DNA of 11,353 nt. It comes from an uncultured Flavobacterium sp. GTDB lineage: Bacteria > Bacteroidota > Bacteroidia > Flavobacteriales > Flavobacteriaceae. Where the stretch lies: NCBI RefSeq assembly GCF_946479975.1, contig NZ_CAMLIX010000170.1:1-11353 (forward strand). The letters run 5' to 3'. Made by a program: the position numbers and the translations under genes. Positions 1 through 6,485 of the stretch are shown piece by piece (position 1 is the first letter of the stretch; every line of letters starts with the position of its first letter). The notes under the pieces are model-generated. The model searched no databases. It was not told where the DNA came from and worked only from the letters and a program-made list of their open reading frames with translations.

Positions 1-1
1 T

Positions 2-2269
2 GCCGAAAAAACAAAACTTGCTTTAGATAAAAAAGGCAGTACCGTTTTGCTAAAAAGTACAGCAATGCAGGTAAGTGTGAATGTAAATTCGGGTAAAATT
101 TCATTTGAATCTCTCACTGGAAAAACTTTATTAAATGAAAAAGAATCAGGTGCAGTTTTTACCGATTTTAATGATACGGGTGACAAAACATACAGCGTTA
201 GTCAGTCTTTTACTTTAGATCCAAAAGAGGCGGTTTACGGTTTAGGAATTCTTCAAAATGGAAAAATGTCGCAGCGAAATCAAAAACTGCATATGGTTCA
301 AAATAACACTTGGGATTTTGTCACTTTTTTCCAATCTGATAAAGGATACGGATTGTTTTGGGATAATTATTCTCCAACAGATTTCAATGATAATGCTGAA
401 GAAACAACTTTTAAATCTGAAGTTGGAGACGGAATCGATTATTATTTCATGCTTGGTAATAACGCAGATGGCGTAATTGCTCAAATGCGCGACTTAACAG
501 GAAACGTCCCGATGTTTCCTAAATGGACTTTTGGTTTCTGGCAGAGTAAAGAGCGTTACAAAAGCCAGCAGGAAACCGTAGAAGTCGTAAAAAAATACCG
601 TGATCTTGGTGTGCCGTTAGATGGAATTATTCAGGACTGGCAGTATTGGGGAGACAATTATCATTGGAACGGAATGAGTTTTTTAAATCCAGAATTTTCT
701 AAACCACAGCAAATGATTGATGACATTCATCAATTAAATGCACATCTTACCATATCGATCTGGTCTTCTTTTGGTCCAAAAACACCGCAGTTTCAAGAAA
801 TGAAACAAAAAAATATGCTGCTTGATTTTCAAACCTGGCCGCAATCTGGAAAAGACGTCTGGCCGCCCGATATGAATTTCCCTTCAGGTGTAAAAGTTTA
901 TGATGCCTACAACCCAGAAGCGAGAGATATTTATTGGAATTATCTCAACAAAGGATTGTTTTCTCTCGGAATTGACGGCTGGTGGATGGACTCTACAGAG
1001 CCTGATCATTTAGAAATTAAACTGGAAGATTTTGATAATAAAACATTTTTAGGATCTTTTAGAAAAGTAAGAAACGCTTATCCTTTAATGACTGTTGGCG
1101 GGGTTTACGATCATCAGCGTAAAGTTTCAGATTCGAAAAGGGTTTTTATCTTAACACGTTCAGCTTTTGCCGGCCAGCAGCGATATGGAGCAAATACATG
1201 GTCGGGAGATGTTAATTCTTCTTGGGAAACATTGCGAAATCAAATTCCGGCGGGACTAAATTTCTCACTTTGCGGTATTCCTTACTGGAATTCTGATATT
1301 GGAGGTTTCTTCGCAGGAAGTTATAATAATAAAGACTTCAAAGATAAATCGGGCGCAAAAAACAGCTCTTATCAGGAGTTATATGTTCGCTGGCTTCAAT
1401 TTGGCGCTTTTACACCAATGATGCGTTCTCACGGGACAGATGTTCCTCGAGAAATCTATCAATTTGGAAAAAAAGGCGAACCTATTTACGATGCTATCGA
1501 AAAAGCCATTCACTTGCGTTACAAACTGCTTCCTTACATTTATTCTAATGCTTGGAAAGTGACGAATGAAAATTCGAGTTTAATGCGCGCTTTGGTAATG
1601 GATTTTAAAGATGAAAAAGTCAAAGATATGAACAACGAATATATGTTTGGCCAGTCGATTTTAGTAGCTCCTGTGGTAAACGCACAATATACTCCCGAAA
1701 CTATTGTAAAAACAAACGAAGATACGGGATGGAATAAAAATGGAACAACTGAAAAAGGCAAAGAAACTGCGATAGATTTTAATCAGAAAAAAACAAAGAA
1801 AGTTTATCTGCCAGGAGGTCACATTTGGTACGACTTCTGGACAAACAAGAACTTTAGCGGAGGACAGGAAATTGAGCAGGAAACTCAAATAGATCAAATT
1901 CCGCTGTATGTTAAAGCAGGAAGTATTATTCCGTTTGGACCTGCAGTTCAATATGCAGAAGAAAAGAAATGGGATGATCTTGAAATACGAATTTACGAGG
2001 GAGCTGATGGTGAATTTACGCTTTATGAAGATGAAGGCGATAACTACAATTATGAGGATGGGAAATTTGCCACTATAACTTTTAAATGGAATGATTTAAA
2101 GAAAACTTTAACGATCAGCAAGCAGAAAGGATCGTATTCAGGAGTTATAAAAGACCGAAAATTTAATATTGTAAAAGTGTCTTCGGATTCTTCAAAATCA
2201 AATAAAAATGCGAATCAATTTGATAAAATAATCCATTATAACGGAAATCAAATTTTGGTTAAGTTGTAA
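2..2269 (+). CDS. GH31 family glycoside hydrolase (probable alpha-xylosidase or alpha-glucosidase), 5'-truncated by window edge
   Basis: This enzyme should cleave terminal alpha-linked xylose or glucose by a retaining mechanism. The frame is open back to base 2 with no stop, and a TTG at 47 lies inside conserved-looking protein, so the true start and any signal peptide are upstream. Visible parts in order: the end of an N-terminal beta-sandwich; a TIM barrel from about nt 514 (FPKWTFGFWQSKERY) with IIQDWQYWGD; a C-terminal beta-sandwich with a DUF5110-like tail (YEGADGEFTLYEDEGD, about nt 1995-2040). The nucleophile is predicted to be the Asp of DGWWMDSTEPD (codon 989-991) and the acid/base the Asp of NTWSGD (codon 1208-1210), both at the usual GH31 places. 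The WWMD-TEPD form resembles the alpha-xylosidase-type members of the family as I recall them; that is inference, and alpha-glucosidase or another alpha-specificity remains possible. It is probably co-transcribed with the GH43 gene 51 bp downstream. Confidence 0.93.
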   Translation, partial: AEKTKLALDKKGSTVLLKSTAMQVSVNVNSGKISFESLTGKTLLNEKESGAVFTDFNDTGDKTYSVSQSFTLDPKEAVYGLGILQNGKMSQRNQKLHMVQNNTWDFVTFFQSDKGYGLFWDNYSPTDFNDNAEETTFKSEVGDGIDYYFMLGNNADGVIAQMRDLTGNVPMFPKWTFGFWQSKERYKSQQETVEVVKKYRDLGVPLDGIIQDWQYWGDNYHWNGMSFLNPEFSKPQQMIDDIHQLNAHLTISIWSSFGPKTPQFQEMKQKNMLLDFQTWPQSGKDVWPPDMNFPSGVKVYDAYNPEARDIYWNYLNKGLFSLGIDGWWMDSTEPDHLEIKLEDFDNKTFLGSFRKVRNAYPLMTVGGVYDHQRKVSDSKRVFILTRSAFAGQQRYGANTWSGDVNSSWETLRNQIPAGLNFSLCGIPYWNSDIGGFFAGSYNNKDFKDKSGAKNSSYQELYVRWLQFGAFTPMMRSHGTDVPREIYQFGKKGEPIYDAIEKAIHLRYKLLPYIYSNAWKVTNENSSLMRALVMDFKDEKVKDMNNEYMFGQSILVAPVVNAQYTPETIVKTNEDTGWNKNGTTEKGKETAIDFNQKKTKKVYLPGGHIWYDFWTNKNFSGGQEIEQETQIDQIPLYVKAGSIIPFGPAVQYAEEKKWDDLEIRIYEGADGEFTLYEDEGDNYNYEDGKFATITFKWNDLKKTLTISKQKGSYSGVIKDRKFNIVKVSSDSSKSNKNANQFDKIIHYNGNQILVKL

Positions 2270-2320
2270 AGAATAGAAATCGAAAACAGATTACAGAATT
2301 ATATTTTAAATTGAAATAGC

Positions 2321-3658
2321 ATGAATAAATACACTTCTAAAATTATATTAGGCTGCTTTTTTATAGTTTTTTCTTTGAATGGAATTGCGCAAAGTACTAT
2401 CAAACAAAAGCCCATAATTCAGACAAAATATACTGCCGATCCAGCGCCGATGGTTTACAACGATACCGTTTTTTTGTACACCTCGCATGATGAAGATGAT
2501 GCAGAAGGATTTAAAATGGTCGACTGGCTTCTTTACACTTCAACAGATATGGTAAACTGGACCGATCATGGCGCAGTAGCTTCGTTAAAGGATTTTAGCT
2601 GGGCAAAACATGACAACGGAGCTTGGGCAATTCAGACAATCGAACGCAATGGTAAATTTTATTTGTATGCTCCCATGCATGGAAACGGAATTGGGGTTTT
2701 AATTTCAGATAGTCCGTATGGACCGTTTAAAGATCCGCTGGGAAAACGTTTGATAGATACGGATCATCACTGGAATGACATTGATCCATCTCCTTTTATA
2801 GATGATGACGGACAAGCTTATTTATACTGGGGAAATCCAGATGTTTATTACGTAAAATTGAATAAAGACATGATCTCTTATTCTGGAGAGGTCGTCAAAG
2901 AACCAACCAAACCGAAAAATTATCAGGAAGGACCATGGATTTACAAAAGAAAAGGACATTATTATATGTCGTATGCTTCAACCTGCTGTCCGGAAGGAAT
3001 TGGGTATGCCATGAGTAATTCTGTAACAGGTCCATGGGAATATAAAGGAATGGTTATAGAAGCCAGCGAAAAAACCAGAGGCAATCATCCCGGAATTATT
3101 GATTATAAAGGAAAGTCGTATGTTTTTGGGCATAGTTATGATATTATAAAAAGAGAAACTTCTACATTTTACGAAAGACGTTCGGTAGATTTAGACGAAA
3201 TTATTTATAATCCAGATGGAACTATAAAAACATTATCTTATTTCTCCATTGACGGACCAGAAGCAGTAGGTGAAATAAACCCGTTTTCTCGTGTTGAAGC
3301 CGAGACTATCGCTTGGAGCGAAGGAGTTAAATCAGATAAAAATAATCAAAAAGGCGTTTTTATAACTCAGATAGACAACAACGATTACATAGAAGTTAAA
3401 GCTGTTAATTTTAAGAAAACAGCAAAAACCTTTTTAGTAAACGCCTCTTCAGAAAGTGGAGGTCAAATCGAAATTCGGTTAGACAGTAAAGAAGGCAAGC
3501 TTTTAGGTATTTGTGAGATCAAAAATACCGGCAGTTTCAATACGTGGAAAGATTTTACCTGTAAGGTTGAAAAGGTAAAAGGACTTCACAATGTATTTTT
3601 TGTTTTTAAAGGTCAAGTCAAATCAATATTTAATTTAGATTGGTGGATTTTTAAATAA
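2321..3658 (+). CDS. Secreted GH43 family glycoside hydrolase with C-terminal CBM6-like module
   Basis: This is probably an alpha-L-arabinofuranosidase or beta-xylosidase, acting by inversion in the periplasm or outside the cell. Residues 1-24 form a signal peptide (KIILGCFFIVFSLNGIAQ) without a lipobox. The five-bladed propeller spans about 30-315 and shows the full GH43 triad: base Asp40 (YTADPAP), pKa-modulating Asp155 (NDIDPSPF) and acid Glu203 (YQEGPWIY). Residues about 320-445 (RVEAET at the start, FNLDWWIF at the end) look like a CBM6 beta-sandwich, which typically binds xylan-type or other beta-glycan chains. The 445-residue length fits a GH43-CBM6 architecture. ATG 2321 is chosen because it directly begins the signal peptide; no Shine-Dalgarno is seen, as is normal for this phylum. 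It lies 51 bp after the GH31 gene and 101 bp before the GH97 gene. Subfamily, and hence arabinose versus xylose specificity, cannot be fixed from reading. Confidence 0.92.
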   Translation: MNKYTSKIILGCFFIVFSLNGIAQSTIKQKPIIQTKYTADPAPMVYNDTVFLYTSHDEDDAEGFKMVDWLLYTSTDMVNWTDHGAVASLKDFSWAKHDNGAWAIQTIERNGKFYLYAPMHGNGIGVLISDSPYGPFKDPLGKRLIDTDHHWNDIDPSPFIDDDGQAYLYWGNPDVYYVKLNKDMISYSGEVVKEPTKPKNYQEGPWIYKRKGHYYMSYASTCCPEGIGYAMSNSVTGPWEYKGMVIEASEKTRGNHPGIIDYKGKSYVFGHSYDIIKRETSTFYERRSVDLDEIIYNPDGTIKTLSYFSIDGPEAVGEINPFSRVEAETIAWSEGVKSDKNNQKGVFITQIDNNDYIEVKAVNFKKTAKTFLVNASSESGGQIEIRLDSKEGKLLGICEIKNTGSFNTWKDFTCKVEKVKGLHNVFFVFKGQVKSIFNLDWWIFK

Positions 3659-3671
3659 TTTCTGCCTTTAA

Positions 3672-3700
3672 TTTGAAAATAGTAAAAACTATATTTCAAA
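3672..3700 (+). other. AT-rich hairpin between the GH43 and GH97 genes
   Basis: TTTGAAAATAG (3672-3682) can pair with CTATATTTCAAA (3689-3700), with one bulged base and a 6-nt loop, 14 bp after the GH43 stop. There is no T-tract after it, so it is not a classical terminator. It could be an mRNA processing or stability element, or chance pairing in AT-rich DNA. Confidence 0.25.
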
Positions 3701-3759
3701 AATAAAAAGAGTTTCAATCGTTTCATAAATCCTTTAGTAAAAGATAAATTTCAAAATTC

Positions 3760-5703
3760 ATGAATCTTAAAAGTCTTATATTCTTATATTTAGTAAGTTT
3801 TTTAAACCTAAACGCACAGACAATAGTAAGAAGTCCAGACGGAAAACTTAGCGTTTCTGTTTCTGTAAATAACGGAATGCCTTTGTATAGTGTCACTTAT
3901 AATCAAAAAACGTTTATCGAGAATTCCCCTTTGGGGTTAAAAACAAATGCAGGTGATTTCAGCTCTGGACTGGCGTTAGAAAAAAATGTCATTCAGAATA
4001 AAATTGACGAAGTATATGAGCTCCGAAACATAAAGAAAAGCAGTGTACATTATACAGCAAATGAAGCCGTTTTTTCATTTACAAAAGAGGGCAAATCAGT
4101 GCTTGATGTTGTTTTCAGGGTAAGCAATAATGATCTTGGATTTAAGTATAAATTACATCCGCAGAAAGAAACACTTTCTTGTGTGGTTCAGGAAGAAGTT
4201 TCGGGTTTTTTACTGCCAAAAGGAGCTACTACATTTCTTTGTCCGCAGAGTAATCCAATGACCGGATTTGCCAGAACAGCGCCTAGTTATGAAACTTCAT
4301 ACACATTGGATGATGCAGCAGGAAAGAATGGCTGGGGAAATGGCTATACATTTCCATGTCTGTTTAAAGTAAATAATGCCGGATGGGTTTTAATTTCTGA
4401 AACAGGTGTAGACAGCGGTTATTGTGCCAGCAGATTAATAGGGCGCGAGAACGGATTATACATGATTGGATTTCCGATGGCAGGAGAAAATAACGGAAAC
4501 GGAACAACTCAGCCAGGAATGCCTCTTGACGGAGAAACTCCGTGGCGTACCATTACAATTGGCGAAACATTGGCGCCTATTGTTGAAACTACGATTCCGT
4601 TTGATTTGGTCAAGCCAAAATACCAAGCTTCTAAAGAATATCAATATACAAAAGGAACATGGAGCTGGATTATGAAAATGGATAATAACACCACTTTTCC
4701 AGTACAAAAAGATTATATCGATTTTAGCGCTTCGATGGGTTATGAAACCATTTTGATTGATGCACTTTGGGATACACAAATTGGTCGTGATAAAATAGCA
4801 GAATTGGCTCAATACGGTAAACAAAAAGGCGTAGGACTTTATATGTGGTACAATTCCAACGGGTATTGGAATGATGCACCGCAGGGTCCAAAAGGATTAA
4901 TGGACAATACAATAGCGCGACGCAAAGAAATGGCGTGGATGAAAAGTATTGGAGTAAAAGGAATTAAAGTTGATTTCTTTGGAGGTGATAAGCAGGTGAC
5001 CATGAAATTGTATGAAGATATTTTGACAGATGCCAATGATTTTGGAATTATGGTTATTTTTCACGGCTGTACTTTACCGCGTGGCTGGGAACGTATGTAT
5101 CCAAATTTTGCCTCAAGTGAAGCTGTTCTCGCAAGCGAAAATTTACATTTCGGACAGAAAAGCTGTGATAACGAAGCTATAAACGCGGCGACACACACTT
5201 TTATCAGAAATACAGTAGGAAGCATGGATTTTGGCGGAAGCGCTTTAAACCAATTCTACAATAGTGATAACATCCCAAATAAAGGTTCAAAAAGAATGAC
5301 CTCTGATGTTTTTGCGTTAGCCACTGCGGTGCTTTTTCAAAGTGGAGTACAGCATTTCGCTTTAGCACCAAACAATTTAAATGATGCTCCTGACTGGGCT
5401 GTGAAATTTATGAAAGAAGTGCCAACTGTCTGGGATGAGGTTCGCCTTTTGGACGGATATCCTGGTAAATATGTATTATTAGCAAGAAGAGTAGGAGCAA
5501 AGTGGTACATCGCCGGAATCAATGCTGAAAATAAAACACTGAAAACAAAATTAAAACTGGATATGCTAACTGCCAATACCACAGTAAATTGTATTTCTGA
5601 TGATGAGCAGTTAAAAGGAAAAGTCAGCACTCAGAAAATAAATAAAAATAAGGAAATAGAAATCACCATACCTCGCAATGGAGGCATTGTCATAACAAAT
5701 TAG
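3760..5703 (+). CDS. GH97 family glycoside hydrolase, predicted retaining alpha-galactosidase type
   Basis: The 647-residue protein has the three-part GH97 build: signal peptide 1-20 (LIFLYLVSFLNLNAQ), N-terminal beta-sandwich about 21-280, TIM barrel about 298-550 (starting GTWSWIMKMDN) and a C-terminal beta-sandwich about 554-647. GH97 splits into inverting SusB-like alpha-glucosidases that use Glu bases, and retaining alpha-galactosidases that use an Asp nucleophile. Here Asp405 in GIKVDFFGGDKQ sits where the retaining nucleophile is expected. Glu460 in SSEAVLASEN lies 55 residues later, the same spacing I recall between nucleophile and acid/base in the Bacteroides thetaiotaomicron retaining enzyme. 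I therefore infer release of terminal alpha-galactose, in the periplasm. ATG 3760 is the first start and leads straight into the signal peptide. It is the last gene of the enzyme cluster and is followed 27 bp later by a strong terminator. Substrate specificity is inferred, not proven. Confidence 0.92.
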   Translation: MNLKSLIFLYLVSFLNLNAQTIVRSPDGKLSVSVSVNNGMPLYSVTYNQKTFIENSPLGLKTNAGDFSSGLALEKNVIQNKIDEVYELRNIKKSSVHYTANEAVFSFTKEGKSVLDVVFRVSNNDLGFKYKLHPQKETLSCVVQEEVSGFLLPKGATTFLCPQSNPMTGFARTAPSYETSYTLDDAAGKNGWGNGYTFPCLFKVNNAGWVLISETGVDSGYCASRLIGRENGLYMIGFPMAGENNGNGTTQPGMPLDGETPWRTITIGETLAPIVETTIPFDLVKPKYQASKEYQYTKGTWSWIMKMDNNTTFPVQKDYIDFSASMGYETILIDALWDTQIGRDKIAELAQYGKQKGVGLYMWYNSNGYWNDAPQGPKGLMDNTIARRKEMAWMKSIGVKGIKVDFFGGDKQVTMKLYEDILTDANDFGIMVIFHGCTLPRGWERMYPNFASSEAVLASENLHFGQKSCDNEAINAATHTFIRNTVGSMDFGGSALNQFYNSDNIPNKGSKRMTSDVFALATAVLFQSGVQHFALAPNNLNDAPDWAVKFMKEVPTVWDEVRLLDGYPGKYVLLARRVGAKWYIAGINAENKTLKTKLKLDMLTANTTVNCISDDEQLKGKVSTQKINKNKEIEITIPRNGGIVITN

Positions 5704-5730
5704 AGTTAATACATTTAATAATTTTTGGTT

Positions 5731-5763
5731 AAAAGCCAGCTTCAGTTTTGAAGCTGGCTTTTT
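5731..5763 (+). terminator. Intrinsic terminator after the GH97 gene
   Basis: AAAAGCCAGCTTC (5731-5743) pairs perfectly over 13 bp with GAAGCTGGCTTTT (5750-5762) around a 6-nt loop (AGTTTT), and the stem runs into a T stretch. Its A and T arms are symmetrical, so it could also act on the minus strand. It separates the enzyme transcript from the susCD transcript. Confidence 0.92.
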
Positions 5764-5901
5764 AGTTTAACGAAAGATTCGACTATTTTTTTGGATTTAA
5801 TAATTGCTATGATTTTGTGTTTTATTCATTTTATCAAAGAGTAAGTTCAAAATTATTTTTAAACACATAAATATACTGAAATGCAATTTATTAGAAATTA
5901 T

Positions 5902-5913
5902 ACAATCGGTTGT
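5902..5913. promoter_or_regulatory. Operator-like near-palindrome O1 (ACAATCGGTTGT), probable LacI-type site
   Basis: The 12-mer ACAATCGGTTGT has half-sites ACAATC and, on the other strand, ACAACC, so five of six positions match, with CG at the centre as is usual for LacI-family operators. An identical copy occurs at 6201-6212. The regulator type is inferred from symmetry only. Confidence 0.55.
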
Positions 5914-5939
5914 TCTTTTTGTAAAAAGTAGTCTTTTTG
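5910..5939 (+). promoter_or_regulatory. Degenerate promoter-like match overlapping O1
   Basis: TTG at 5910-5912 inside O1 is followed after 19 nt by TCTTTTTG (5932-5939), one invariant position away from the Bacteroidota -7 consensus TAnnTTTG. The geometry equals that of the promoter at O2. The missing A in the TA pair makes activity doubtful; it may be a decayed duplicate or only an auxiliary operator. Confidence 0.25.
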
Positions 5940-6200
5940 TAAGATCAGAATGGGTTATTTCCCTATTAAGAAGTTGATATTCACTAGCTTTTTGTCATAA
6001 TAAGCTGATAATATTTGGCTAAATTTTTATTAAGTGTAAAATATACAATTGTTAATGATTTTGACATTCAATTGAAAAGATTATATACTTTCTTGCCGAA
6101 ATAGTTTTAAAATTATTTAATTATTAAAAAATTAGCTTAAAAAATATTTATTACGTTTTTATTTAAGTGTTTTTTTTACATATTGTCATTAAATTTTTAA

Positions 6201-6212
6201 ACAATCGGTTGT
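6201..6212. promoter_or_regulatory. Operator-like near-palindrome O2 (ACAATCGGTTGT), overlapping the susC promoter
   Basis: This is an exact copy of the 12-mer at 5902-5913, with start-to-start distance 299 bp. Its TTG contributes the -33 element of the promoter below, so a bound repressor would block RNA polymerase directly. Two copies at this distance would also allow looping. The binding protein is not encoded in the window. Confidence 0.6.
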
Positions 6213-6238
6213 GTGTTTGCTTTTTTTGCTTATGTTTG
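6209..6238 (+). promoter_or_regulatory. Predicted susCD promoter (Bacteroidota -33/-7 type)
   Basis: TTG (6209-6211) is followed after 19 nt by TATGTTTG (6231-6238), a full match to the TAnnTTTG -7 consensus with the spacing used by the primary sigma factor in Bacteroidota. Transcription would start near 6243-6246, giving a leader of about 240 nt before susC. It is the best promoter match I found in the intergenic region. Confidence 0.6.
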
Positions 6239-6280
6239 TTAACATAAAATTCACATTCATTTTAACACCCCATAATCTTG

Positions 6281-6308
6281 TAACTCTTTTTTCGTAAAAA
6301 TAGAGTTA
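6281..6308 (+). other. Hairpin in the susC mRNA leader
   Basis: TAACTCT (6281-6287) pairs with AGAGTTA (6302-6308). Inside it a T run can pair with an A run (T-rich 6289-6292 against A-rich 6297-6300) after one mismatch, with CG in the loop. It would lie about 35-65 nt into the predicted transcript and ends on the A of an ATG at 6308. No T-tract follows, so it is not a terminator. It could be a leader structure or a DNA-binding inverted repeat. Confidence 0.35.
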
Positions 6309-6376
6309 TGAAATCTGCAAAAAAAACTAACCAATTTTTAAAAGCAAAACAAATGAAGAACCACAACTCAACATGA
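6308..6376 (+). CDS. Possible 22-codon leader ORF upstream of susC
   Basis: An ATG at 6308 opens a 22-residue frame that starts MKSAKKTNQ and ends KNHNST before TGA at 6374-6376. The peptide is rich in Lys, Asn and Gln, has no hydrophobic stretch and matches no family I know. It lies inside the predicted leader, 109 bp before the susC start, directly after a hairpin. No Shine-Dalgarno is visible, which means little in this phylum. In AT-rich DNA a frame this short is easily a chance event. Confidence 0.2.
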   Translation: MKSAKKTNQFLKAKQMKNHNST

Positions 6377-6485
6377 AGACTATGATAATTATAAGTAGAT
6401 TTTTTTAAGGAATTAATCGCCCTTACTACTGCTTATCAATTAGTGAAAAAATAAATAAATAATTAGTTCAAACATCTTAATTAAT

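Larger units (their letters stand above)
5704..6485. other. Long AT-rich regulatory intergenic region between GH97 and susC
   Basis: These 782 bp contain no convincing protein gene of normal size. From left to right I see the GH97 terminator, a first 12-bp operator-like site with a degenerate promoter beside it, two CAATTG-centred palindromes around an E. coli-like promoter match, a second identical 12-bp site overlapping a good Bacteroidota promoter, a hairpin, and a 22-codon ORF. The rest is A/T-rich sequence with several T runs and no other structure I can support. No tRNA or known riboswitch was recognised. Confidence 0.7.

Noticed and set aside
47..49. TTG codon as start of the GH31 gene
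   Set aside because: The frame stays open to the window edge and the sequence before it reads as continuing beta-sandwich protein, so the gene starts outside the window.
3712..3724. TTTCAATCGTTTC upstream of GH97, resembling the 12-bp operator core
   Set aside because: Only CAATCG is shared, the right half-site does not match and symmetry is poor, so it is not called as a third operator.
4456..4824. A 122-codon minus-strand frame within GH97
   Set aside because: It is antisense to a well-supported gene and has no recognisable family features.
5981..6006. AGCTT...AAGCT inverted repeat in the intergenic region
   Set aside because: A 5-bp stem with an 11-nt loop is expected by chance in AT-rich DNA.
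6273..6280. TAATCTTG as a possible -7 element closer to susC
   Set aside because: It deviates from TAnnTTTG and no TTG lies 17-23 nt upstream, whereas 6209-6238 fits far better.
6407..6411. AAGGA resembling a Shine-Dalgarno
   Set aside because: No start codon lies at a useful distance, and genes of this phylum rarely depend on such a site.
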